DNA from: Porphyra umbilicalis
Lineage: Eukaryota > Rhodophyta > Bangiophyceae > Bangiales > Bangiaceae
Direction: 5' to 3'
DNA length: 64,000 nucleotides
Assembly (NCBI GenBank): GCA_002049455.2
Contig: KV918867.1
Location: forward strand, 62,001 to 126,000
Under the pieces are notes generated by a model. It saw only the letters and a list, made by a program, of their open reading frames with translations, searched no databases and had not been told where the DNA came from. A program made the translations under genes and the position numbers. Positions 40,414 through 50,474 of this stretch are shown here, in pieces (the stretch's first letter is position 1; each line of letters starts with the position of its first letter).

Positions 40414-41976
40414 ATGTCGGATGATGGCAAGGCCGCGGCGGCCAAGGCCGTTGCCGAGGCCGACGCGTCGGGCGTCGCCCGCGCCACCGCCCTCTTCAAA
40501 AAGACGTATGATGGCGCCTGCCCCACGGCTGCCGCGGCTGCGCCTGGCCGCGTCAACCTGATTGGCGAGCACACCGACTACAATGACGGGTGGGTCTTCC
40601 CTCTAGCCTTGGAAAAGAGCACGTACATGGTCGGCGCGCCCCGGGGTGGCGACGCGACCAAGAGCCGGGTCGTGTGCGAGGCTTTCGAGGGGGTCGTTGT
40701 AGAGTTTGACGTGGCCGGTGACGTGGCGCCTCTGGGGGGCGACCGCAAGTGGGCCAACTACGTCGTCGGCATGGTCGCCATGTACGTGCGAGCGGCGGAG
40801 AAGGAGGGCAAGAGCGGCAGCATCCCGGCTTTTGACGCTGCTTTTGTGTCGGACGTGCCTATTGGGGGGGGGTGTCGTCGTCGGCTGCGCTCGAGGTACG
40901 TGCTGCGGGGCCACTGGGGTGTACGGAGCGGGGGTTGGCGATGCCGCGGGGGCCGGAAGGCGGGGGATGGGAACGTACGAGGCGCCAGGTGGGCACTGCC
41001 GGTGTTGTGAGCCCCGCTTTCGGGATTTGGACGTCTGGGAGTGGTCACGGCTAACCTCTTTTCTATGTTTTTCGGTCCTCTGTCTGCTTGCTCATCGGGT
41101 TTTTGGCCTGTGACCGCCGTTGCTGGCGTGCCGCCCGTCCTCGGCGTGCTGCTTGCCCTTCTCTCGTCCCCTTCCCCACAGATGTCGACCGGGGCCTTCC
41201 TCGAGGCCCTCACCTCCTCACCGGTCGACGCGACAGAGCGCGCGCTCCGCGGCCAAGCCACCGAACACGAGTACGCGAAGGTGCCGTGCGGCATCATGGA
41301 CCAGCTGATCTCCTCCCGCGCGACGGCCGGCTCGGCGCTGCTCATCGACTGCCGCTCCCACGAGGTTGCGCCGGTCCCACTTTCGGACCCGTCGGTCGTC
41401 ATTGTCGTCACCAACTCGCATGTCGAGCACGACTTGTCCGGCTCTGAGTACCCCGAGCGCCGCCAAGCGTGTACGACCGCCGTCAAAGCGATTGCGGCCA
41501 AGCACGGGAGCGACGCCGAGCCGATCAAGGCGCTGCGGGACGCGACGCTCGACATGCTCGCCGACGTGGCTGGGGACCTTGACGACACGACGCGGGCGCG
41601 CGCGCATCACGTCATTAGCGAGGACGTGCGTACGCAGGCGGCGCGCAAGGCGCTCGAGGCGGGCGACTTTGAGACGGTCGGGCGGCTCATGGGGGAGTCC
41701 CACGCGTCGCTCCGCGACGACTACCAGGTGTCCGTGCCGGAAATCGACGCGCTGGTGGACATTGCGACCAACGTCGACGGCGTGTATGGCTCGCGCATCA
41801 CGGGCGGCGGCTTTGGCGGCTGTACCGTGTCGCTGACCAAGCGCGACGCTGTCGACGCCCTCCTCGCCGCCGTTGAGGCCGAGTACCCGAAGGCGAGCGG
41901 CGGGACCAAGGCAACGTGCTTTGTGACGCGCGCGGGGGCGGGCGCGCGGGTGCTGGAGGTGCCCTCTGAGACGTGA
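40414..41976 (+). CDS. GALK: galactokinase, with a one-base break in exon 1
   Basis: Phosphorylates galactose to galactose-1-phosphate (Leloir pathway; GHMP kinase family). Start at 40414 (MSDDGKAAAA). Exon 1 40414-40895, GT-AG intron 40896-41181, exon 2 41182-41976; about 425 aa if continuous. The galactokinase signature GRVNLIGEHTDYNDGW is at residues 45-60. The glycine loop should read PIGGGLSSSAALE, but the sequence has nine G's followed by TGTCGTCG, so one base is missing near 40872 and the as-sequenced frame turns to GGGCRRRLRSRY. With one base restored, exon 1 is 483 nt and joins exon 2 in phase. Exon 2 has VPCGIMDQLISS and GSRITGGGFGGC (motif 3). The run of nine G's suggests a homopolymer sequencing error; a real null allele is the alternative. 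Confidence 0.9.
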
Positions 41977-42838
41977 GGCGCGCGCGGCGGGGGGTTTTGG
42001 GAGTGAGAGAGTGTGCGAAGGAGCGTCTTTTCCGCCACCGCACGCTCGCCGACTCGTGAGTGTGCGCCTTGTGGTTGAGGAAAGCCCGTCCTTTCTTGTC
42101 TTTGGTTCCCATCTGATCGGTGTTTTCACTTTGGCTCGTCGGCCTCAGATGCACTGTGCTCTGGTGTGCTTTCGATGGCCGCGCGAAGACGTGGAGCGGA
42201 GGGAGACACGGCAGAGACGCGCAGAGTCGCGCCACACAATCAAGTACCGTAGAGTTGTCTTTTGCGCGCTCGAGCACGCTCTGCCGGCCACGGCTGTCAG
42301 CGACGCCCCCGCAGGGACGCCTACGACCCCGGCACCGCCACGCTGGACGCAACCCCCGCCGGCTCGCCAACGCGCCTGACGGCCTCGGCGGCCGAGCCAC
42401 TCGCCCCCGTCGCCCCACCAATCAACCTCTGACAAGCAAAAAAAGAAAGGAGACGGACAGCCCAAACGCGCGGCTGCCGACGCTCACGCCCGTGCCGAAC
42501 CACACCGCCATCGTTTCTATGTGCCTCGTCCACGCCCTCCTAGCCCACCCCACGACATGGCCACGATTGCCGCTTGCAGGGCAACGCGCCTTCGCCCCAC
42601 GTTGCCCAAGACCCGTTCCCCCCCCATGGACCCCCGCCGCCGCCGCTCCAACGCGCCGCGCGCGCAACCCCGCCGCGTGGGGGCGGTGCCCCCGCGCCCC
42701 CCCAGACGCGCCCACCGTCACGCGCGCTCCCCCCCCCCAACGCAACGCCACCCCATCGAACGGACGACGCCGGTGGCAGGCGGGCGTGGCGCGCCGGCGC
42801 GCCACGCCACCCGCCGGCGGGTAACAAGCGCCCTTCAC
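41977..42838. other. convergent intergenic region
   Basis: Between galactokinase and UTP23 stops. Contains both 3' UTRs and GC-rich low-complexity sequence, with C runs near 42617 and 42731. No gene is recognised. Confidence 0.4.
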
Positions 42839-43828
42839 CTACCGCCTGTCGCCGCCGCGGCGCCGCCGCTGCGCGTCGCGGTGCCGATGCGCACGTCCCG
42901 GTCCCCCAAGGGTGAATGACCGCGGGGTTGGCCGACCGCGCGGGCGGCCGCTCACGACGGCTCGGCGGGTTTGGCCTTGCGGCTCCCGTGGCGGCGCTTC
43001 TTCTTGGCCACCCCCCCTCCGGGACGCCCCCACTACCCCCACCGACCACCCGTTTCCGCTTCTTGACCGACAGCGGGTTGGGCTCCCGGTGGCGGCGGCG
43101 GCGGCGGCCGTGCCCCCCCCCCCCCCGGCCCCCCCGTCGCCGACAATGGCGGTCAGCGCCGCCCGCTCTGCCGGGGAAAGTGCGTCCTTGGCGCCCTCCC
43201 GCGCCGCCGCATCTGCCGCCGACGCCGCCGACGGCGTCTCCACCCGCAACGCCGTTTGGTTGACGATGCGGATGACGGGCACGCCGGGGCGGGCGCGGAG
43301 GGCGCGGATGAGCTCCCCGTCATTAGTCGCGACGAGCAAGCAGGGGGGGGGGGGGGGGGGGGCGCCGGCGTCGCCGCCGGCCGGCGTCGACACACGACCG
43401 CCGGCGCGGGCCACGTCGCCGCCGCCGACGAGTGACAGGATGCACTCAGAGGCGGGCACCGAACCGCCACCCGCGTGCGCGCACTTGACCGTTTGGATGC
43501 GTTTCAGAAAGAGCGCCGCCGCCGACAGGTCGGGCGCGGCGCCGCCACCGCCGCCACGGTCGTGGCTGCCGTCGGGCGTGGCCGCTTGGTTGCCGGCGGC
43601 GGTGGCCGCCAACGCCACCACCTCGCGCCGCACACACGCAGAGGTGACGAGCAGCGGGGCGGGCGTTTCCAGCAGCGACGCGAGGGACTCCTTGAGGTAG
43701 ATGGAGCGGTGGAGGGAGACGGCCGCCATCGGGCCGTCGACCAACACCCGGTACGGGGGGATCAGCCCAAAGGACGTGCGGTAAAAGGTTAGGGCTTTAC
43801 GGGCCTCCTTGCTGCGCTTGAGCTTCAT
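42839..43828 (-). CDS. UTP23: UTP23-like PIN-domain protein of the small-subunit processome
   Basis: UTP23 is a nucleolar PIN-fold protein needed for early 18S rRNA processing. Start at 43828 (MKLKRSKEARKALTFYRTSF), matching the UTP23 N-terminus. The PIN core has PYRVLVDGPMAAVSLHRSIY, TSACVRREVVALA, a zinc-binding KCAHAGGG...SECILSLV, and CLLVATNDGELIRALR, then GVPVIRIVNQTALRVETPS. Low-complexity Gly/Ala insertions interrupt it. The as-sequenced frame ends at 42839, but its tail is unlike UTP23. The neighbouring frame gives PNPLSVKKRKR, the conserved C-terminal block, and the third frame gives KKKRRHGSRKAKPAEPS-stop (42952). The shifts fall on a run of 14 G's (about 43107-43120) and a run of G's near 43010, so the true end is probably 42952. 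Confidence 0.85.
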   Translation of the reverse strand: MKLKRSKEARKALTFYRTSFGLIPPYRVLVDGPMAAVSLHRSIYLKESLASLLETPAPLLVTSACVRREVVALAATAAGNQAATPDGSHDRGGGGGAAPDLSAAALFLKRIQTVKCAHAGGGSVPASECILSLVGGGDVARAGGRVSTPAGGDAGAPPPPPPCLLVATNDGELIRALRARPGVPVIRIVNQTALRVETPSAASAADAAAREGAKDALSPAERAALTAIVGDGGAGGGGGTAAAAAATGSPTRCRSRSGNGWSVGVVGASRRGGGQEEAPPREPQGQTRRAVVSGRPRGRPTPRSFTLGGPGRAHRHRDAQRRRRGGDRR

Positions 43829-44193
43829 GGTCGGTGGGCGGGAGGGGCGAGGAGCGGGCGGGAGGGGCGAGGGGCGGGCGGGAGGGGCGAAGGGCGGGCG
43901 GGAGGGGCGAACGGCGGCCGGGAGGGAGGCTGGTTGGTGGCCGGCACACGCCTGGTTATCCCTGCCAGGAAACGCAATTGAAAGGGCGGGAAGCAGGGAT
44001 TCAAAGTCCAAATCACACTAAGAGTAAGTGTGCGTTCGGAGCAGCTGGTAACACGATCGCGTGTAGGATCTCAGGAGAAACGGACCCACGTTCTATTCTA
44101 GAGACTGAAAGCGCGTACGCGAAAACACCCTGGCCTGGAGTTGTGCTGTGATCGAAGACAATCTATACGAGTAAGTTCTGGAGCATTATTTAT
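43829..44193. other. upstream region of UTP23
   Basis: Contains a 20-bp GGGCGGGCGGGAGGGGCGA-type tandem array at about 43835-43925 (four to five copies) in the presumed UTP23 promoter/5' UTR. Further out, 44112-44140 resembles 54030-54060 (GAAAGCGCGT(A/T)CGCGAAAAC). Confidence 0.5.
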
Positions 44194-44428
44194 GGCGCGT
44201 CGCCAAAGAATGATCGGATCTGAGAAACGCTCACAGCAAGTCACAGCAGTTCACAGCAGCTCATAGCACAGAATTTAAAATTGCTGTGATCGTCCTTGCC
44301 TCCCACAGAGCCATCCAGGAGCCCTCAGCATGCAATTTTATTTCAAAGCGCAGTCACAGCACGGTCACAGCATGCTGCAACTTGCTGTGGAACTTGCTCG
44401 GATCCGATCATTCTTTGGCGACGCGCCA
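44194..44428. mobile_element. TA-flanked MITE, copy 2 (reverse orientation)
   Basis: 235 bp, the reverse complement of 28572-28807 with few differences, again flanked by TA (44192-44193 and 44429-44430). Same inverted ends TGGCGCGTCGCCAAAGAATG. Confidence 0.9.
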
Positions 44429-44440
44429 TAGACTTGAAGC

Positions 44441-44839
44441 ATGCCGCGTCGCGCTTCACTTGGCACGTGGTTATATTTTTCATGCGCTGCATTGGTTTTT
44501 ATTTTTATGTCATTGCGGGCGTCCACGGGCAGGCGCGCGCGCCAGAGCCGTCCGCCCCGGAGCGCGCCGGCCCCCCACCCAGGCGACGCCGTGCTTGCGA
44601 CAGTCCCAAGCCACGCACGGCTCGCCGACAGCCTCACCCCCCCCAGCCCACCGGCCTCACACCCACGTCCGCCTCCGCCGCCGCTACCGCGCAGTCCACC
44701 CGCCCCCTGGGGCAAACGCCACGACACTCCCGCCCCCTCGTCCATGATGGCTAGGCTTGTTGCCAGTAGCAAACCTATCGCAGCAGGGGGCGCGGGCGCA
44801 GGGTCCGCCGCCGCCGCCGTAGGGGCTGCCACCAGCTAG
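44441..44839 (+). CDS. hypothetical small membrane-anchored protein
   Basis: A 132-codon ORF directly after the MITE: MPRRASLGTWLYFSCAALVF continues hydrophobic to about residue 25, resembling a signal anchor. The rest is Pro/Ser/Ala-rich low complexity. No family recognised and no supporting context; open frames of this size are common by chance in such GC-rich DNA. Confidence 0.2.
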   Translation: MPRRASLGTWLYFSCAALVFIFMSLRASTGRRARQSRPPRSAPAPHPGDAVLATVPSHARLADSLTPPSPPASHPRPPPPPLPRSPPAPWGKRHDTPAPSSMMARLVASSKPIAAGGAGAGSAAAAVGAATS

Positions 44840-45632
44840 CCAGCGGCGTCTTCACCCCTCCCCCCCTCCAGCCCCACGGCCCCTCAACCCCTCCACAGCC
44901 CCCCGAACGTACCCCCCTGTCCGTTCTCCTCCCCCCACGACGTACCGCGCGGTCAGTTGTGCGAAATCCCGCACGGCCGGATCCGCCACCGCGACACCAC
45001 CACCCCCTCGCACGGGCCACACGCACGACGCCGCCCTCTCCTCGTCACAGGTCCGCGCACAGAACCACGCGGGCAGCTGCGTCACGCCACTCGCGACTGC
45101 CCGCTTCAGTCACTGCGCGCCACGTTCACACCACATTCCACGACTCTCGGCCGTCCCCGATCTTGGCCCTCTCCTGCGCGTTCAAAAATTTGAAGAACAA
45201 AAACACCGTCCAGAGCATCTCAGGGGCATGTTTCACCAATTACGTCTTCAATTCCTCACCCGACGCGGTCATATGCAGCACGCATCCTCGTTTCCAGCTC
45301 GTCTGAAGCACAGACCCCCCGTTTCAAGCCATCTGAACGAGAAAAAAACCCTCTTTCTACATGGTTGGACCTCAGAAACGCCCAACGTACGGCCATCATG
45401 CAAAAATACATGTACGGATAGTGTGCAAGTTGACGCTTCTAACCATGTCGGACTCAACGTACGGCGACGTCCGCCCGAGCCGTACGAGGTCTCTCCGCGT
45501 GCACCCCGCTTTTTCGCAAGTACTCCCGCAACGTGCACTAGCTCGGAAAAAAATTAGAATGGGGGCCCCTATGCGCATGTTGGATAGTACCCTGTCCTAA
45601 AGGCCAGGGGATTAAACCTCTAGAATCGATCG
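44840..45632. other. intergenic, no gene seen
   Basis: Starts GC-rich and becomes mixed toward 45600. Contains a copy of the CCCTGTCCTAAAGGCCAGGG word (45591-45610) also present at 40049-40068, next to the outer end of the YR retrotransposon. Confidence 0.4.
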
Positions 45633-45665
45633 TAACCACCTCTGCGGACCGGGCCGGGGATGCCA
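45633..45665 (-). repeat. split repeat B2
   Basis: 33 bp (TAACCACCTCTGCGGACCGG onward on the plus strand), identical to 46271-46303. Taken as the 3' end of the element. About 235 bp of sequence lies between it and A2. Confidence 0.8.
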
Positions 45666-45902
45666 GTGACGCATGTTTTATTGCATCCGCGGACTCACGC
45701 TATCGATGCTTCGCAAAGGCAAAGGAAAACAAAGACACGACCCGCTCATAGCTCGGGTACACAGCCCCAGGCAGGCTGCCCGGGCAGAGAAGCGGTGCCA
45801 ATCAGCAAAGAACGCAACCCACAGGGGAAGCAAAAGAAGGGAAGGACGGCAGAAACGGCAAGGACGCAGAGACAGAGAGAGAAAGAAGGGCGAGGTGGGT
45901 GG

Positions 45903-46271
45903 GCCGCCGCGGAGAAGGGGCGGACGTGCCGGGCGCGCACGAGCGCCCGGGGCCGCTGCGACTCACGCGTTCAAGGGCCCTGCCACACCGCCTGGCCAAC
46001 CCCCCCCGCCGCCGCAGGCGCCCCCGCCACCGGCGTCCAGCGCCGCCGCGGGCGGGCGGGCCAAGGCCCCCCCCCCCCCCGTCGCCCACTCCGTTGGCCC
46101 TCTGCGGCTGGGACGGCGGGCCAACGCGGCGCGGAAGGGCGGGCCAACGCACACCCGCCCGCTACACCATCCGCCGGCGGGGGCGCCCCGGAGGCGGGGA
46201 ACAAGACCGGCGTAGCAGGGATGTCGACATCAGTCCAGTAGTTACCCACATGTGGTTCCCAAATTAGGCAT
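45903..46271 (-). repeat. split repeat A2
   Basis: 369 bp, near identical to 50475-50843, with a few substitutions and the same poly-C run. Its inner edge abuts the recombinase stop codon and B1. Confidence 0.85.
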
Positions 46272-47310
46272 AACCACCTCTGCGGACCGGGCCGGGGATG
46301 CCATGCCAGTCGGAGATGTAGCGCCCGAAAAAGGCCCAGGCCGCCGCCGTGGGCAACGTCCGCGCGTCGACGTAGTGACGCGCCGTTGTCGCCGTCTCCT
46401 TGTGCTCCATGTAGGCGGCGACAACGGGGAGCGGGACGCCAATGGAGTTGGCCGCCGAGGCCGCCCCGCTCCGAATGCTCTTGCCTCGCCACTTGATGCC
46501 GACGGGCGGGGCGACCTGTAGCCAGGTCAACACTTGCTGCAGCCAGCGCGAGGTAACGCGCGGGCCGAGGGTCGCGCCTGGTGGCGCAAACAGAGGGGAA
46601 AACAGGCGACCCCCGGCGGCCAGAAAGTCAACTCGGTACGAGCGCAGGAAGCACAAGACAGGGTCGTGCTGGTACCCCAAAGGGTGCACCGGGATGGTGA
46701 AGGCCACGCGGCTCCCGGTGCGCAGCTCGCTCTTGTGGAAGGCCTGCTGCACATGCAGGCCCTCCGGCCCAAAGACGCAGTGCACCGCCCGCATCGCGGC
46801 CGCGGCCCCCGGCCGGTTGAACATCAAGTAGGCAGTCAGCAGCCCGGCGCAGGTGCGGCGCTGGGCCGCGGTGGGGCTGGCTGTGGCCAGCGTCAGGGCC
46901 CGGTCCATAACTGCTGCGGGCAAGGGGCCAATGACTGAGGGCATGCCGCCCACGCTGGCTGCCTCCAGGCGCTGGTAACCCTTGCGCAAACGCTGGAAAA
47001 TGGGGTTGCGCGTAGGTGGCTCGTGGCCGGCCAGCTCGTGCAGGGTGTCGAGCGGCGCGAGGTAGCCGCTGAGGGAGCCGTGTGCCACGGTGCCCTTAGC
47101 GTGCAGCCAGCCCACGTAGCCCGCCACCGTCGTGTAATCCGCCGGGAGTGCGCGCAGGTGACGATCCGCGCAATACGTGGCAAATCTGTCTCACGCGCCC
47201 ATATAATTGCGCTTGGTATTCGCCGTGTAAGCAGCCTGGAGAAGCACTCGGGCACGTGTCGCCCCGTCGTGCCAGCCTAGGTGCGCGCCGGCGTGCCGGG
47301 AAACGAGGCG
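46264..47310 (-). pseudogene. tyrosine recombinase (YR) of the element
   Basis: Would join the circular element copy to the genome. The frame reads LLQAAYTANTKRNYMGA-TGA-DRFATYCADRH, with one nonsense codon at 47191-47193 (TGG to TGA is the likely change), then is open from 47127 (MAGYVGWLHAKGT) to 46264. The N-terminal SAM-like core-binding domain is at the start. The catalytic domain has FNRPGAAAAMRAV and WRGKSIRSGAASAANSIGVP, AAYMEHKETATTARHYVD with the final Tyr nucleophile. It ends GIPGPVRRGGYA, encoded by repeat B1. The start is uncertain because it overlaps the end of the RT ORF. Confidence 0.82.
46271..46303 (-). repeat. split repeat B1
   Basis: 33 bp identical to B2; encodes the last residues of the recombinase, so the repeat and the coding sequence overlap. 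Confidence 0.8.
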
Positions 47311-49380
47311 CTCCCAGCGTACGGCCGGGGGTGGGCGGCCCGGCTGCCGCCGAACCGGAAGATGTCCACCCCCCACGACGGTGCTTTCGCCGGTGACGTC
47401 TGGTTGCCATGGGTGGCGCGGCTGGCTTTCTCCTCCAGGTGCAGGTGCTCCGTGCACGCCTCGGCCGCCCGCCAGTACCAGGGTTGTGCCGGCCACCGCG
47501 GCGCCACGAGCGGGAGCTGGCACCCCGACCGGATCGCTTTGTCCACAACCGCGCCGACGAGGTGGAATGGTGGGTTGGCCCAACAGTTCTCGCTGCGCCA
47601 GTCGTGCTGGAGCGCCCGGATGCCCGCGCATCCTGGCGACCAGACGCGGGAGTAGAAGCGCCCGCACCGGGTGTTGAGGTTGCTGGCGAATAGGTCGACC
47701 GTGTGGGGACCAAACCGCCGTTCCATCTCTTCGAAGGTACGGACGGGAAGGCTCCAATCCGTCGAGTCGTTCTGCCTGGACAGCTTGTCCGCGTAGGCGT
47801 TGACCGCGCTGGGCAAGTGCTCTGCGCGCAGGGATAGGCCCCACTGCTCGCACAGCTCGTGTAGGCGCCTGAGCTCCCTCATCAGCGCCCTCGACTTGGA
47901 CGACAGGGAGTTCATCACCCCGACGGTTACAGTCGAATCCGACTTGATGAGCAGCCACGTGTCCCGCTCCGTAAGAAATTGACGGAAGCTCTCCAACGCC
48001 ATCCGTACCGTCACCAGCTCGAGCTCGTTGATGTGGGCTCCCCGCCGCACGGGGGAGTGGAACCCCCGAGCTGGGAGGGCGCCGTCCAGTACCGCCCCCC
48101 ACCCTGACAGGCTTGCGTCTGTGTGGAGGACGTGCTTGGGGTCGGGCGGCCAGAGGGACCGGCCCAGGCCAGCGTGCTTGGTGAGGGTCGCCCACCACTG
48201 CAGGTCCCTCAAGCACTGATGCGTCAGGCGGACGTCGCCCGTCAACGTGCCGCCCAGGGTGTTGTACAATGACCGCAAGTGATAACGAGCCGTCGTGACG
48301 GAGAGGGTGGTGGAAACCGCCATACCGCAAAAGCATCGCAGCGCCTTTGCCCTGACCCACCGGCGGTGGGATGCCGCGCGCCGACACAGGGAGCTGGCGA
48401 GCCCCATAATCTTGGCTGCCCTCTCCGGACGGAGGATGAACAGGCCCCGTTGCGTGTCGACCAAATGCCCCAAGAGGGGAAGGGAAGTCGGCCCCGTCCA
48501 CACCCCCTTCTTGGGGTGCAGCATCAACCCCAGCTCGTCCAGCAGGCCACGGACCATCCCGCCCCCCTTCAGGGCGTCCAGGATCGTGGCGGGCTCCCCC
48601 TCCTGGGACGGAGGGGCCCCACCAAAGTCGTCCACGTAGGAAACGATGCGGAACCCCATGCGGCGGAGCTCCGCGACTACCGGGCGACACACTGTGGCCC
48701 AAAAGTACGGGGCGAGCCGTAGGCCGAAGGGCATGACCACCGGCTCGAAGACGCGCCCCAGGACCGTGAAACACAGGAAGGTCCGGTCCCGGGGCTGCAG
48801 CTCCAGGTGGAAAAAGGCATCCTTGATGTCCCAGGACAAGAGGGCGTCGCCTGGGTGCAGCTGCGGGGCCAGATCGTACAAGGACTCGTACTTGAACTTG
48901 CGCTCCGATAAGTACTTGTTGGGGTGGCGATAATCGATCACCATTCGCGGCTTGCCGGCCGACCAGGTGACGAATGCCCCAACCACGCCGTGGGCTCTGG
49001 CCGCCTCGCCCCGGGAAAGCTCCCGGTAAAAGCCGTTGGCCAAGCCCCGCTCCGGCTCCCCTTCCAGGAACTCCCTGTCCCGCGGCGCGACGAGGTAACC
49101 CTTGGCGTGCTGCCGCGGGGGAGGTGAAACCCACGGCAGGTGGATGCCGTGGGCCAGGGTGTCCAGCACCCAAGGGGAGGCCCCGATGCGGCGCCACGCA
49201 CCCAGGCAGCGTCGCACCTGCTCGGAAGGCGGACCCGTGGGGCCGGGATCCGCCTGGGCAGTCGGCCAGCGTGGCGGCGGGTTGCCCCGATCCGTCGCCA
49301 CGGCGCGAAAATCCGCGCTAGGCGCGGGCGCCTGCCCGGGCGGCAGAGCCGCCCCCGCCACCGTCTCGCTTTTTCCCGCC
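47277..49380 (-). CDS. pol: RT/RNase H/methyltransferase-like polyprotein of the YR element
   Basis: Open without break to TAG/TAA at 47277. RT blocks: GKPRMVIDYRHPNKYLSERK, SWDIKDAFFHLELQPRDRTF, VMPFGLRLAPYFWATV, and the catalytic RIVSYVDDFGGA. RNase H: HTDASLSGWGAVLDG, INELELVTVRMALESF, IKSDSTVTVGVMN, VNAYADKLSRQ. The C-terminal GPHTVDLFASNLNTRCGRFY ... CWANPPFHLV matches the methyltransferase-like region that follows RNase H in DIRS-type elements. The frame is open up to 50348, but that part overlaps gag and is low complexity. The gag-pol overlap in a different frame suggests translation by frameshifting; the left limit given is approximate. Confidence 0.87.
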
Positions 49381-50409
49381 GCCGCGCTTGCTTCCGCCAC
49401 CGCTACCTCCGCCTCCGCCTCCGCCACCGCCGACCCCACCAGAGCCGCTGCCACCTCGGCCGCCGCCACCGCCCGGGTTGGGCGTGGTCTTCTTGGCGCC
49501 GCGCTTGCCCGGCGGGACGTGGGTGAGGTCCCCGCCGGGCTGCCGGGCCGCGACCTTGGCGGCGTTTTTGATGCGGTAGCCGTCGCGCTGGGCGCGGAAT
49601 TGGCGCATCCCAAACCCGCGGTGCTGGTTAACTGCGGGGATGTCGGCATGCTCGTACTCCCGCGCGAGCAATTGGTCGGACTGCTTGGTCTCGAGGTAGT
49701 CGTACCGCTTGACCGCGATGCGGTGAAAGCGCTTGAGGTACACGACGAGGGATCCGAAGCACGACTCGAGGTCGGCGGCTGTGTAGGTGTCGTGGGCGTA
49801 GTAGAAGTCGGTGGCCTCGTTGATGGCCTCCTGGAGCCAGTAGCAGACTTGGTAGAGGGAGGTGGCCTCCATTCTGTCTCGGACGTTGTCGTGGAAGGCG
49901 GATAGAAAGGTGACGTCGGTCGGGTCAAACGGGACGGGGAGGCCGTCCGGCTTGACCGCCCGTGCGGGAATCTCAAAGTCCTTGAGGTAGTCGCCGGGTT
50001 TACCAATCTTGGTGTGGCCAAGTCCCCCAAAAGGGGAGGCCCCGGCGTCGTCCCCGTCAGAGGAGGACGACGAGGGCGGACCGGGGCTCGAAGCCCTACC
50101 GCCTGCGCCGGTGTCGCCCGTATCGGAGGAGTCGGTGACAGCGCCACCCCCGCCCCCGCGGGACCCACCAGCACGGCCTGCCCCCCCCTCGCCGCCCGCA
50201 GGCGGCGCTCCGTCGCCGGTCCCGCCGGCGTGAACGGCACTCGTGGCCGCCGCTGCCGGCGGGTCCGGCGGGGGGTTTGCATCAGCCGCCCCCTCGAGCG
50301 CGCGGATCTGTTCCAACGCGGCCGAGAGCTTACTCTGGAGGTCAGCAATGACCTCCGCTTGGGTCGGAGAGTGTGACCCGTCGCGTGAGCCCATCCCGGG
50401 CGTAGGCAC
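49318..50409 (-). CDS. gag: Gag-like ORF of the YR element
   Basis: 363 codons from MPTPGMGSRDGSHS. A short coiled stretch (AEVIADLQSKLSAALEQIRA) at the start is followed by Gly/Ser-rich sequence. A folded central part (about 135-270) has YLKDFEIPARAVKPDGLPV, FLSAFHDNVRDRMEATSLYQ and YLKRFHRIAVKRYDYLE. The C-terminus is basic and Gly-rich (GGGSKRGGGKKRDGGGGG) and may bind nucleic acid; there is no zinc knuckle. It lies just inside repeat A1. Confidence 0.75.
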   Translation of the reverse strand: MPTPGMGSRDGSHSPTQAEVIADLQSKLSAALEQIRALEGAADANPPPDPPAAAATSAVHAGGTGDGAPPAGGEGGAGRAGGSRGGGGGAVTDSSDTGDTGAGGRASSPGPPSSSSSDGDDAGASPFGGLGHTKIGKPGDYLKDFEIPARAVKPDGLPVPFDPTDVTFLSAFHDNVRDRMEATSLYQVCYWLQEAINEATDFYYAHDTYTAADLESCFGSLVVYLKRFHRIAVKRYDYLETKQSDQLLAREYEHADIPAVNQHRGFGMRQFRAQRDGYRIKNAAKVAARQPGGDLTHVPPGKRGAKKTTPNPGGGGGRGGSGSGGVGGGGGGGGGSGGGSKRGGGKKRDGGGGGSAARAGARA

Positions 50410-50474
50410 CCGGGAGCAACAGCGTCAAACCACAGGCGCGCGGCCTGGGAAGCCCCTTCGGAGAGGCGGGTGAA

